Assembly: GCA_018266875.1 (NCBI GenBank)
Contig: JAFDZR010000009.1
Location: 1-64,000 of the forward strand
DNA from: Bacteroidota bacterium
Lineage (GTDB): Bacteria; Bacteroidota; Ignavibacteria; Tepidaquicellales; Tepidaquicellaceae
Direction: 5' to 3'
DNA: 64,000 nucleotides
Shown here: piece after piece, positions 1-8,098 of the stretch
How the letters are laid out: each line of letters starts with the position of its first letter
How positions within the stretch are numbered: the first letter of the stretch is position 1
Notes under the pieces: model-generated
What the model saw: only the letters and a program-made list of their open reading frames with translations
Told to the model about the DNA's origin: nothing
Database searches by the model: none
Made by a program: the position numbers and the translations under genes

Positions 1-331
1 AGGCAATTATTCATCCCGGGTTCTCGGGACGACTTTTCTTTGGTACTTTCGAGCCTGCCCTCGGGTGCTCTCGGGGGGGCATAAAAGAAAGTAAACAGAA
101 ATCAACGAAACTTGAATTTTAAGTAAAAATTTTGGACGGATATGATTAAAATTCTAAAACATAAGAATTTTCACTCATATAAAAATTATCTGTTTGTCTT
201 TAGCAGATCTCAATTAGTATTACATTCACTTTTGCAATTTTAATGCAATACACTGACACCAATTTGAATGAAATTAAGTTAAAAATAATATCTGAATTGT
301 AAGTTCATATCAATAAACTTATTTTTAATAA
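1..331. other. Intergenic stretch with a GC-rich patch
   Basis: No gene is visible. Bases 1-100 are much richer in G and C than the rest and hold repeated CTCGGG words, a short hairpin (TCCCG/CGGGA) and arms resembling CTTTTCTTT and AAAAGAAAGT that could pair. This looks like an intergenic repeat or the end of something cut by the window edge, but nothing identifies it. Bases 120-331 are AT-rich and presumably carry the promoter of the TPR gene; I found no convincing match to the TTTG-N20-TAnnTTTG pattern used elsewhere in the window. Confidence 0.3.
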
Positions 332-2041
332 ATGCATAAAAAATCTAATAAAAAAATATATTACTTGATATCTCTGCCGTTAATTGTCTTTTTCCTTAAT
401 TCTGGAAATTTGTATTCCCAGAATTTAAAGAACAGCAGTTCGGACAGCAGCAAAGCGCTCTTTTACTTTATTGAGGGAAAGACAATGGAACTGCAGAATA
501 ATTATATCGGCGCTGTTGAGAATTTCAGGAACGCGCTTAAATTCAATCAATCCTCCGGAATATATTTTGCTCTTTCTGAAGTATATTTTAAACTTGGCAA
601 ATATGATGAGTCGCTCAGCGAGGTAAAAAAAGCTCTCAGACTGAAGCCTGACGATGAGGATTTCCTTGAAATGCTTGCCAACAATTATATTGTAAAAAAA
701 GATTTCCTGAAAGCTGTTGATGCTTATGAACAGATTATACAAAACGACTCTAACTATACTTACGGACTTTACTCCCTTGCCAGACTTTATCAGGAACTGA
801 AATTGCCGGCTAACGCTCTTGCAGTTTATGAAAAGATCACAAATAAAATCGGTTATGATTTTGACGTGCTGAACAAGATGTATGAGATCTATATAAGTTA
901 TAAGGATTATGAAAAAGCTTCGGACGTACTTGAAAGCATGCTGAAAATAGACCCCTTCAATGCCAGTATTAAAAAGATCCTTGCCAATCTTTATCTGAAC
1001 AATAAAGAATATGAAAAGGCAAAGGTCATTTATGAAAGTATACTTTCTCTTGACCATAATGAAAAGGAAGTACAGAATGAGCTTGTAAAGATCTATTTTA
1101 AAATGAATGATAATGAAAAGGCATTCGAAAATTTCAGCAAGGTACTCGGGAAAGATTCCCTTAGCTTTCTTGAAAAAATTCAGATCGGCGAGCTTTATTT
1201 TAATATGATAGCGCAGGATGAATCCGCAAAGGATATTTCAAAAAGTATTTTCAGTGGTATAAACAAAAGTTATCCCGATGAATGGTTACCTTACTACTAT
1301 CTTGGTGTTTTTGATTTACTTGACAAGAATGAGCCAGGATATAAAGATTATTTTGAAACTGCTGTGAGCAGGGCTGATACAGCAAGAGATGTTTTCATTA
1401 ATATAGGATTTTCGCTTTATCAGGAAGGTCAAGCTGAACAGGCGGTTCCCTTTATTGATAAAGGTCTTTCTCTTTATCCGAAAGATTACAGACTTAATTT
1501 CATAAAAGCTCTTGTTCTGCAGGGTACCGGAAAAGAATCCGAGTCAGTAATTTATTATGAAACGGCTCTTGAGTCAAATCCGGATGATATTAATACTTTA
1601 TCAGCTCTCGGACTTATCTATGACAATCAGAAGAGGTATGATAAATCCGTTGATGCATATGAAAGAGCTCTGAAGATCGATCCGCAGAATGCGCTCATAC
1701 TTAACAACTACGCCTATAATCTTTCGGAGAGAGATACCGAACTGGACAAAGCTCTTAAAATGGCAAAGATAGCTGTTGAAAAGGAACCAGGAAACGCTTC
1801 CTATCTTGACACAATGGGATGGATATTTTTTAAAATGAAGAATTATAAGAAAGCCGAAGAATATATTGGCAAGTCGCTTCAGGTAAATCCAAACAGCGCG
1901 GTTGTCCTTGAACACATGGGTGATGTTTACAGTAAATTAAAAGATCAGACCAATGCTCTGAGGTACTGGAAAATGTCACTTGAAAAGAATCCGGAAAATG
2001 AAGGATTAAAGGGGAAGATCTCAGTTTCACAGATCGGCTGA
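332..2041 (+). CDS. Secreted tetratricopeptide-repeat protein
   Basis: This 569-residue protein begins with a basic and hydrophobic signal sequence (about residues 1-30). Nearly all of the rest is tandem TPR units: repeated 34-residue helical pairs with the W/L-G-Y-A-F-A-P spacing, for example around residues 38-70, 72-105, 400-470 and 500-560. TPR arrays are protein-interaction scaffolds, and with a signal peptide this one should act in the periplasm or at the outer membrane. No catalytic domain is visible. The start at 332 is supported by the signal peptide directly after it; there is no Shine-Dalgarno sequence, as for most genes here. trxB follows 68 bases later on the same strand, so co-transcription is possible. 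The specific partner cannot be inferred. Confidence 0.85.
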   Translation: MHKKSNKKIYYLISLPLIVFFLNSGNLYSQNLKNSSSDSSKALFYFIEGKTMELQNNYIGAVENFRNALKFNQSSGIYFALSEVYFKLGKYDESLSEVKKALRLKPDDEDFLEMLANNYIVKKDFLKAVDAYEQIIQNDSNYTYGLYSLARLYQELKLPANALAVYEKITNKIGYDFDVLNKMYEIYISYKDYEKASDVLESMLKIDPFNASIKKILANLYLNNKEYEKAKVIYESILSLDHNEKEVQNELVKIYFKMNDNEKAFENFSKVLGKDSLSFLEKIQIGELYFNMIAQDESAKDISKSIFSGINKSYPDEWLPYYYLGVFDLLDKNEPGYKDYFETAVSRADTARDVFINIGFSLYQEGQAEQAVPFIDKGLSLYPKDYRLNFIKALVLQGTGKESESVIYYETALESNPDDINTLSALGLIYDNQKRYDKSVDAYERALKIDPQNALILNNYAYNLSERDTELDKALKMAKIAVEKEPGNASYLDTMGWIFFKMKNYKKAEEYIGKSLQVNPNSAVVLEHMGDVYSKLKDQTNALRYWKMSLEKNPENEGLKGKISVSQIG

Positions 2042-2109
2042 TTTTTTTCTGATCAAACTGATATTCAGATTTTAATAAACAAACTTTAAATAATTATAAA
2101 TACAGAAAA

Positions 2110-3099
2110 ATGGAATTTTCATCAAACGGAAGTGAGTTAAATCACCATAAAGTTATCATTATTGGATCGGGTCCTGCAGGACTCACAGCGGCTTTATATT
2201 CGGGGAGGGCAAACTTAAATCCTCTCATTTTCGAAGGTCACCAGCCGGGTGGTCAGCTTACAATTACAACTGAAGTGGAAAATTATCCCGGGTTTGAACA
2301 TGGTATACAGGGACCTGAACTCATGGATATAATCAGGAAACAGGCATACAGGTTCGGGGCAAAATCAATTTTCAGAAACATTACAAAGGTTGACTTCAGC
2401 GCAAAACCATTCAGGCTGATCGATGAAGAGGACAAAGAATATACTGCCGATACGGTTATTGTATCTACAGGCGCATCAGCCAAATGGCTCGGACTTGAAT
2501 CTGAAAAAGTTTATATGGGTTACGGTGTTTCTTCCTGCGCCACATGCGACGGTTTCTTTTTCAGGGGAATGAAAGTTGTTGTCGTTGGAGGCGGAGATAC
2601 TGCTATGGAAGAAGCCAATTATCTTACCAGACATGCAAGTGAAGTAATTCTGATCCACAGACGCGAGGAATTCAGGGCATCAAAAATTATGCTTGACAGG
2701 GCAAAAGCTAATCCGAAAATAAAATTTATTCTCAATACTGTGGTTGAAGAGATAATGGGCAAGACCGAAGAGAATAAAAAATCTGTCACCGGTGTCAGGA
2801 TTAAGAATATTAATACCGGTAAAATATCTGAGATCGAATGTTCCGGATTCTTCACCGCAATAGGTCATGAACCTAATTCGAAAATATTCAAAGGAATTCT
2901 TGACATGGATGAAAACGGTTATCTTATTACAAAGAAAACTACAACTGAAACAAATATTGAGGGCGTGTTCGCATGCGGCGATGTCCAGGATAATTATTAC
3001 AGACAGGCGGTTACAGCTGCCGGTACAGGCTGCATGTCTGCTATAGATGCCGAAAGATATCTCGAAAAAGTTGAATATGAAAATCAAAAAAATGCATAA
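2110..3099 (+). CDS. trxB: Thioredoxin-disulfide reductase
   Basis: A flavoprotein that passes electrons from NADPH to thioredoxin in the cytoplasm. The 329 residues show an N-terminal FAD-binding GSGPAGL motif (residues 19-25), the redox-active CATC centre (Cys143 and Cys146), an NADPH-binding GGGDTA motif (about 160-165), the HRRxxxR motif that selects NADPH (183-189), and the C-terminal CGD FAD motif near residue 288. Length and domain order are typical of low-molecular-weight bacterial TrxB. It lies between the TPR gene and hmgA on the same strand, 38 bases before hmgA. No thioredoxin gene is adjacent. Ferredoxin/flavodoxin-NADP reductases have a related fold but lack the CxxC centre, so the assignment is firm. 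Confidence 0.95.
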   Translation: MEFSSNGSELNHHKVIIIGSGPAGLTAALYSGRANLNPLIFEGHQPGGQLTITTEVENYPGFEHGIQGPELMDIIRKQAYRFGAKSIFRNITKVDFSAKPFRLIDEEDKEYTADTVIVSTGASAKWLGLESEKVYMGYGVSSCATCDGFFFRGMKVVVVGGGDTAMEEANYLTRHASEVILIHRREEFRASKIMLDRAKANPKIKFILNTVVEEIMGKTEENKKSVTGVRIKNINTGKISEIECSGFFTAIGHEPNSKIFKGILDMDENGYLITKKTTTETNIEGVFACGDVQDNYYRQAVTAAGTGCMSAIDAERYLEKVEYENQKNA

Positions 3100-3137
3100 T
3101 AAATTAAATTTATTAACCATTAACTATTACTCTTAAA

Positions 3138-4328
3138 ATGCCATTTTATCATAAATCAGGAAAGATACCTCAGAAGAGGCATACTCAGTTCAGACAGCCG
3201 GACGGTTCCTTATATAAAGAGGAATTACTATCAACAATCGGATTCGACAGTATTTCGACCAATGCTTATCATATTAATTCACCTGCAAAGATCAAGGAAA
3301 TTTCTCCGGATGTGGAGATCATCAGAATAGAAGAATGGAAAGAATCATCTCTGAGACCTTATCATTTCAGGACAAAGCCAATGAAACCCGAAGGTGATGC
3401 ATTCACAGGAAGAAGACCTGTAATGTACAATAACGATGTTGTAATGAGCGTATGCAGAGTAAAGGATCAGATGGAATATTTTTATAAGAACGCATTGTGT
3501 GATGAGGTAATATTTGTTCATGAAGGAAAGGGAACGCTTCAGACAAATCTTGGATATCTGAAATTCCGCGAAGGTGATTATATCGTAATTCCAAGAGGAG
3601 TAATTTATAAACTTGTTCACGAAACAGAAAATGCAAGACTACTTGTCTTCGAATCAAGCGGTCCGATCACAACACCTTCAAGATACAGAAATGAACACGG
3701 ACAACTAATGGAGCATGCGCCATACTGCGAAAGGGACATCAAAGCTCCTGAAGAACTTGTAACCTTTGATGAAAAAGGTGATTTCATAATGAAGATTAAA
3801 AAGGGTGAAAAAGTCGTAACGTTTCATTATGAATTTCATCCTTTCGATATAGTCGGCTGGGACGGATATTATTTCCCGTGGATTTTCAACATTGAGGATT
3901 TCATGCCTATCACCGGAAAGATACATATGCCGCCTCCTATACATCAGACCTTCGCCGCTCCTGGTTTCGTTATCTGCTCGTTCTGTCCGAGACTGCTTGA
4001 TTATCATCCTCAGGCAGTTCCAATTCCTTATAATCACAGCAATCTTGACTCGGATGAAATGCTTTATTACGTTGACGGAAATTTCGCAAGCAGAAAGGGT
4101 ATTGATTTCGCTTCAATAAGTCTTCATCCGAACGGAATTCCTCACGGACCACATCCGGGAACGGTAGAAGCAAATCTCGGGAAAAAGGAAACGCTGGAAA
4201 CTGCAGTTATGATGGATACTTTCAGACCTTTGAAACTCGCTGAATTCGCTTCGGAAGTGAATGATCCGTCATATTATCTCAGCTGGAACAACGATGAGCC
4301 GGTAGAGCTTATCAATGAAGGTCAGTAA
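3138..4328 (+). CDS. hmgA: Homogentisate 1,2-dioxygenase
   Basis: Opens the aromatic ring of homogentisate to maleylacetoacetate, a step in tyrosine and phenylalanine breakdown. The 396-residue protein has the family's cupin layout. The expected non-haem iron ligands are visible as His300, Glu307 and His336, the last within an HPNGIPHGPHPG stretch that also holds a second-shell His330; these correspond to His335, Glu341 and His371 of the human enzyme. The N-terminus MPFYHKSGKIPQKRHTQFR is characteristic of bacterial members. None of the other pathway genes (4-hydroxyphenylpyruvate dioxygenase, fumarylacetoacetase) is in the window, so it looks isolated. The promoter of the first adhesin-like gene starts three bases after its stop codon. 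Confidence 0.93.
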   Translation: MPFYHKSGKIPQKRHTQFRQPDGSLYKEELLSTIGFDSISTNAYHINSPAKIKEISPDVEIIRIEEWKESSLRPYHFRTKPMKPEGDAFTGRRPVMYNNDVVMSVCRVKDQMEYFYKNALCDEVIFVHEGKGTLQTNLGYLKFREGDYIVIPRGVIYKLVHETENARLLVFESSGPITTPSRYRNEHGQLMEHAPYCERDIKAPEELVTFDEKGDFIMKIKKGEKVVTFHYEFHPFDIVGWDGYYFPWIFNIEDFMPITGKIHMPPPIHQTFAAPGFVICSFCPRLLDYHPQAVPIPYNHSNLDSDEMLYYVDGNFASRKGIDFASISLHPNGIPHGPHPGTVEANLGKKETLETAVMMDTFRPLKLAEFASEVNDPSYYLSWNNDEPVELINEGQ

Positions 4329-4331
4329 ATA

Positions 4332-4363
4332 TTTGACATTCTATTTTATTTTTTTTAATTTTA
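4332..4363 (+). promoter_or_regulatory. Bacteroidota-type promoter of adhesin paralogue 1
   Basis: TTTG at 4332-4335 and TAATTTTA at 4356-4363 are separated by exactly 20 bases, close to the Bacteroidota TTTG/TAnnTTTG consensus; a TTGACA is embedded at 4333-4338. The same TxTG-N20-TAnnTTT arrangement precedes all five paralogues. It places transcription start near 4370, upstream of the structured leader. Confidence 0.6.
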
Positions 4364-4394
4364 TCAAGCGAAAAAATAATAAAATAATAATGAC

Positions 4395-4465
4395 GAAATC
4401 CCTGCTGATTACTGAATTCGGTTTTCAGTAATAATATTACCCAAAAATATTACGGCAGGGATTTC
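4395..4465 (+). ncRNA. Structured leader of adhesin paralogue 1
   Basis: An 11-base outer stem (4395-4405 pairs perfectly with 4455-4465) encloses two hairpins. The first has arms 4408-4416 and 4424-4432 (9 bp). The second has arms AATATT 4433-4438 and 4446-4451 around the loop ACCCAAA (4439-4445). That loop recurs with a different stem sequence in the leaders of the other four paralogues. The element ends 8 bases before the GAAAGGAGAG ribosome-binding site at 4474-4483. It matches no riboswitch class I recognise; a DNA-level role is also possible. Confidence 0.55.
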
Positions 4466-4486
4466 AAATAAACGAAAGGAGAGAAA

Positions 4487-5869
4487 ATGAAAAAGCTTAT
4501 TTTTTCATTTTCAGTTCTTGTTATTTTCTTATTATCCTCCGCATCATACTCTCAATATGGTTTAAGCGATGCAATTGTAACAGGAACTGACAAAGGTAAA
4601 AATGTTACATTTACAGACCCCTACACAAACAATTCAAGAGATGTTTTCGCAGGACTTTTCATCGGCACAGTAGACGGTAATTCTGCAAAGTTTTACTGCG
4701 TGGATATTATGAGAACTATCAGTTTTCCGGATTCCTGCCATAAGGATTCCGCTGTTGCCGATCCGAAGATCGTTTACATTCTCAACAATTACTATCCTTA
4801 CAATCCTCATCCTGCAGGAGAGGAAAATGATCTGAACAAAGAGGTTGCCGCTACACAGCTTGCAATATGGCATTACTCAGACGGCGTTGACGCAAATACA
4901 ATAACCTCAAACTCCATCAAAAACCGGACTCTGGAAATTATCAGCGATGCAGATGCCAACGGTTCATTTACAGAAATTGTAACGACATTGTCAATTGAAC
5001 CTTCGATCAGTCCTGATGACTTTTTTGTCAGAACATTGGATCAGAACGGTGATCCGATCGGCGTGAACAACATTCAGCTTGCAATTTCAGAAGGAACTCT
5101 GAGCACATATTCTGTAAATACAAGTCCTTCCACAGGTGAATCGCCTGATGTTACAGTCAGCGGAACCGGCACAGGCACTATTACCGCTACGGCAGTGTGC
5201 ATTATTCCGCAGGGTGTTACATACACTTGTCCGGGAAGCCAGAGACTTGTAATAGCAGCTCCCGCCGAAGGAGATAAGCAGGCGACAGCGGACTGGGGAG
5301 CCTTGCCTGTGGAATTAACGTCATTTACTTATTCAGTAAACCAGAGAAATGTAACCTTAAGCTGGAGTACATCTTCTGAGACCAACAATTCCGGATTTGA
5401 CATTGAAAGAAACATCTCCGGATCGGAGACCTGGACGAAAGCAGGAAATGTATCAGGTAATGGTACTGTTTCAGAAACAAAGAATTATTCATTTACCGAC
5501 AGGGGTCTGAATACAGGTCAGTATAATTACAGACTGAAGCAGATAGATTATAACGGTAACTTCGAATATTTCAATCTCGGCAGCGAAGTAAACATTTCCT
5601 CGCCGGATAAATACAGCTTAAATCAGAATTATCCGAATCCGTTCAATCCTTCTACTAAGATCAGTTTCAGCATTCCGGTAAGCGGAGTGGTATCACTTAA
5701 GATATATGATATCAGCGGTAAGGAAGTGGCGGAACTGATAAACGGAGAACTCACTGCAGGATTCCACACAGTCAGTTTCAATGCAAACGGATTGACGAGC
5801 GGAATTTATTTCTACAGACTTACTTCGGGAAATTTCACGAAGGTAATGAAAATGTCTTTAATAAAGTAA
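4487..5869 (+). CDS. Thioester-domain (TED/TQXA-like) surface protein with T9SS sorting domain, paralogue 1
   Basis: Predicted cell-surface adhesin of 460 residues. A signal peptide (1-22) is followed by a domain (about 23-150) with FYCVD containing Cys71, an ILNNYYP segment (about 98-104), and ATQLAIWHYSDG containing Gln124. Known Cys-Gln internal thioester domains of Gram-positive adhesins (TED, TQXA) carry this Cys and TQxA-type pattern and bind targets covalently. Residues about 165-270 look like an Ig-like beta domain with a likely disulfide (Cys238, Cys248); 271-365 resemble Fn3; 377-460 are a T9SS type A sorting domain with NYPNPFNP. The start is fixed by the signal peptide and a strong GAAAGGAGAG site 3 bases upstream. 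Thioester formation is inferred, not shown. It is closest to paralogue 2. Confidence 0.8.
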   Translation: MKKLIFSFSVLVIFLLSSASYSQYGLSDAIVTGTDKGKNVTFTDPYTNNSRDVFAGLFIGTVDGNSAKFYCVDIMRTISFPDSCHKDSAVADPKIVYILNNYYPYNPHPAGEENDLNKEVAATQLAIWHYSDGVDANTITSNSIKNRTLEIISDADANGSFTEIVTTLSIEPSISPDDFFVRTLDQNGDPIGVNNIQLAISEGTLSTYSVNTSPSTGESPDVTVSGTGTGTITATAVCIIPQGVTYTCPGSQRLVIAAPAEGDKQATADWGALPVELTSFTYSVNQRNVTLSWSTSSETNNSGFDIERNISGSETWTKAGNVSGNGTVSETKNYSFTDRGLNTGQYNYRLKQIDYNGNFEYFNLGSEVNISSPDKYSLNQNYPNPFNPSTKISFSIPVSGVVSLKIYDISGKEVAELINGELTAGFHTVSFNANGLTSGIYFYRLTSGNFTKVMKMSLIK

Positions 5870-5900
5870 ATTAAAATAAGTTATAATAAACTTATTTATC

Positions 5901-5925
5901 AAAAGTCGGATACAGTCCGCCTTTT
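5901..5925 (+). terminator. Terminator after paralogue 1
   Basis: Arms 5901-5910 and 5916-5925 (AAAAGtCGGA / TCCGcCTTTT, one mismatch) form a hairpin ending in T residues. It is the slightly decayed equivalent of the perfect terminator after paralogue 2, which suggests the two gene cassettes duplicated with their terminators. Bases 5926-6121 beyond it are AT-rich and show nothing else. Confidence 0.65.
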
Positions 5926-6121
5926 GATTTTATAATTTCCATTTTACAAAGATAATTTAACAATGCTGATAATTTACAATGAAATTTCTTCAGAATTCAA
6001 TACTTCACTGTTTTTAATGATATTGCAGCATAAAAACCCAATTATATTGAAATTTTTCATTTTTTCCGGGTAGCCCTTACTATATTCAAACAGATTTACT
6101 TCACATAGTTAATATTGTTTA

Positions 6122-6153
6122 TTTGCAATTAAAATTCATATTTCATAATTTTA
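6122..6153 (+). promoter_or_regulatory. Bacteroidota-type promoter of paralogue 2
   Basis: TTTG at 6122-6125 and TAATTTTA at 6146-6153 with a 20-base spacer. The flanking sequence TAATTTTACACTTAT is shared with the paralogue 3 promoter. Confidence 0.6.
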
Positions 6154-6170
6154 CACTTATTCCCAACACA

Positions 6171-6195
6171 ACTAAACTAAACTAAACTAAACTAA
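6171..6195 (+). repeat. Pentanucleotide repeat (ACTAA)5 in the leader of paralogue 2
   Basis: Five perfect ACTAA copies, followed by degenerate copies up to about 6211. They lie between the promoter and the structured leader, so they should be transcribed. Short tandem repeats of this kind can change copy number by slippage. Confidence 0.85.
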
Positions 6196-6213
6196 ATTAA
6201 CTAACTAAACTTA

Positions 6214-6277
6214 AATCAATTTTTCTGTTTGTTATGATTACCCAAAGATCATTTCAATCTGATCAACAAAATTGATT
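6214..6277 (+). ncRNA. Structured leader of paralogue 2
   Basis: An outer stem of 10 bp (6214-6223 with 6268-6277) encloses the conserved hairpin with arms 6234-6239 and 6247-6252 around the loop ACCCAAA (6240-6246). A competing pairing (GATCA 6247-6251 with TGATC 6260-6264) is possible. Stem bases differ from paralogue 1 while the loop is identical. Confidence 0.5.
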
Positions 6278-6320
6278 AATGGAAGAATTGATTTTCTCAC
6301 TTGAAAGGAGAGAAAAAAAA

Positions 6321-7706
6321 ATGAAGAAGCTTATTCTTTGTTTGAGCATTATTTTTTTTGCAGCATTTCATTCAGTTTCATATTCCCAGTATGGACTGAG
6401 TGATGCAATTGTAACAAGCGTCGCACAGGGCGGTAACATTACAATTACCGATCCTCACACAAACAATTCCAGAACAGTATTTGCCGGATTAATAAACGGA
6501 ACAGTGGACGGAAATATTACAAGGTTCTACTGCATTGATATCGCAAGATATTTAAACTTCCCGGACTCCTGTCACAAGGATTCAGCTATTGCAAATGCAA
6601 GGATTGTTTATATCTTAAACAATTATTATCCCTACAATCCGAATCCGGCAGGAATGCTTGCCAACTTAAATGAGGAAGTATCAGCTACTCAGCTTGCCAT
6701 TTGGCATTACTCTGACGGTGTCGATGCAAACACCGAAACTTCAAATGCTACAATAAAAAGCAGAGCGCTCGCTATAATTGCTGATGCTGAGGCTAACGGA
6801 GGATTTACAAATGTTATAACTACATTTTCAATTGAGCCGTCATTAAACCCGGATGATTTTTATGTGAAGACTCTTGATCAGAACGGTAATCCGATAGCTG
6901 TTAATAACATTCAGCTGACAATAACAGAAGGTACATTAAGCACTTATACCGTAAGCACTTCCGCCGGCGGAATATCACCTGATGTTACAGTTTCCGGAAC
7001 CGGTACAGGCACTATTACTGCCACGGCAATGTGCATGATCCCGCAGGGAGTTACATATGCATGTCCACCGAATTCACAGAGACTGGTCATTGCAAGTCCG
7101 ACTATCGGTAGAAAACAGGCTATAGCCGACTGGGGAGCTTTACCGGTTGAACTGTCTGCTTTTACTTCAGTAATTAACGACAGAAGCGTTACTCTTAACT
7201 GGACAACTTCATCTGAGATCAACAATTCAGGATTTGATATAGAAAGAAAGATCTCCGGTTCAGAAAGCTGGTCCAGAGTCGGAAATGTTTCAGGCAACGG
7301 TACTACTTCCGAAGCAAAAAATTATTCTTTTACAGACAGGAATCTGAATGCAGGTCAGTATAATTACAGACTGAAGCAGATCGACTATAACGGTAATTAT
7401 GAATATTTCAATCTCGGCAGTGAAGTTAATATTGCTTCACCCGGGGAATACAGTTTAAATCAGAATTATCCGAATCCGTTCAATCCTTCTACTAAGATAA
7501 GTTTCAGTATTCCGGTAAGCGGCGAGGTATCCCTGAAGATATTTGATATCAGCGGAAAGGAAGTTGCTGAACTTATAAACGGTGAGCTCAATGCCGGTTT
7601 CCATACAGTCAGCTTTAATGCTAACGGACTGACAAGCGGAATTTATTTCTACAGACTTACTTCGGGAAATTTCACGAAGGTAATGAAAATGTCACTTATT
7701 AAATAA
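6321..7706 (+). CDS. Thioester-domain (TED/TQXA-like) surface protein with T9SS sorting domain, paralogue 2
   Basis: A 461-residue sister of paralogue 1 with the same domain order: signal peptide (1-22), thioester-type domain with Cys71 (FYCID) and Gln124 (ATQLAIWHY), Ig-like domain with a Cys pair (AMC and YAC), Fn3-like domain beginning GALPVELSAF, and T9SS sorting domain with NYPNPFNPSTKISFSIP. I chose the start at 6321 rather than the in-frame ATG at 6279: 6321 begins the MKKL signal peptide and is preceded by GAAAGGAGAG (6303-6312), whereas 6279 would add 14 residues and lies at the end of the leader stem. The sorting domain is almost identical to that of paralogue 1 (V/E, Y/F and T/N changes only). 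Covalent binding is inferred from the motif alone. Confidence 0.8.
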   Translation: MKKLILCLSIIFFAAFHSVSYSQYGLSDAIVTSVAQGGNITITDPHTNNSRTVFAGLINGTVDGNITRFYCIDIARYLNFPDSCHKDSAIANARIVYILNNYYPYNPNPAGMLANLNEEVSATQLAIWHYSDGVDANTETSNATIKSRALAIIADAEANGGFTNVITTFSIEPSLNPDDFYVKTLDQNGNPIAVNNIQLTITEGTLSTYTVSTSAGGISPDVTVSGTGTGTITATAMCMIPQGVTYACPPNSQRLVIASPTIGRKQAIADWGALPVELSAFTSVINDRSVTLNWTTSSEINNSGFDIERKISGSESWSRVGNVSGNGTTSEAKNYSFTDRNLNAGQYNYRLKQIDYNGNYEYFNLGSEVNIASPGEYSLNQNYPNPFNPSTKISFSIPVSGEVSLKIFDISGKEVAELINGELNAGFHTVSFNANGLTSGIYFYRLTSGNFTKVMKMSLIK

Positions 7707-7726
7707 AACGGTCAATCTTAAATTTC

Positions 7727-7753
7727 AAAAGGCGGATATATTCCGCCTTTTTT
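7727..7753 (+). terminator. Terminator after paralogue 2
   Basis: Perfect hairpin: AAAAGGCGGA (7727-7736) pairs with TCCGCCTTTT (from 7742), running into six T residues. Nothing further is visible from 7754 to 7923. Confidence 0.9.
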
Positions 7754-7923
7754 ATATATTATGTGTGTATTTACAGTTGTTACACGTTTATTTGCTATCT
7801 TTTAAACTTCACAATTTTTCTTTACAGGTTAAAATATTGTTTATTTTTAAAATGATTTGAAGCTTATCCGGCATCTTTAAAGAAAAAGCTTGTATTTTTA
7901 CTTCACAAAACTCAATTTATTTA

Positions 7924-7955
7924 TTTGCTGTTTTTTATTAAAACCATTAATTTTA
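7924..7955 (+). promoter_or_regulatory. Bacteroidota-type promoter of paralogue 3
   Basis: TTTG at 7924-7927, a 20-base spacer and TAATTTTA at 7948-7955, with the same ACACTTAT downstream flank as the paralogue 2 promoter. Confidence 0.6.
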
Positions 7956-7990
7956 CACTTATCAAAATAACTAAATATAAAATTTAAAAG

Positions 7991-8071
7991 GACCAATTTT
8001 TCTGATTGAAATTACTCTGAAAAGTAATACTCAAGCTGATCACCCCAAAAGATCAGAAAGAAAAATTGGTC
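7991..8071 (+). ncRNA. Structured leader of paralogue 3
   Basis: A 13-bp perfect outer stem (7991-8003 with 8059-8071) encloses two hairpins: arms 8011-8016 and 8023-8028, then arms CTGATC 8036-8041 and GATCAG 8051-8056 around the loop ACCCCAAAA (8042-8050). The two-hairpin layout matches paralogue 1 although the stem sequences differ, which is what a conserved RNA fold would give. The ribosome-binding site follows at 8086-8095. Confidence 0.55.
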
Positions 8072-8098
8072 TTAAATTTCTCAATGAAAGGAGAGACC

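Noticed and set aside
425-1057. 210-codon open frame on the - strand
   Set aside because: Antisense shadow of the TPR gene; the hydrophobic composition arises from reading lysine- and glutamate-rich codons backwards.
2680-3120. 146-codon open frame on the - strand
   Set aside because: Antisense to trxB; no independent coding evidence.
6279-6320. Upstream in-frame start adding 14 residues to paralogue 2
   Set aside because: It would put a charged stretch before the signal peptide and overlaps the leader stem; the ribosome-binding site points to 6321.
8066-8098. Upstream in-frame start adding 11 residues to paralogue 3
   Set aside because: It lies within the right arm of the leader stem and lacks a ribosome-binding site; 8099 has one.
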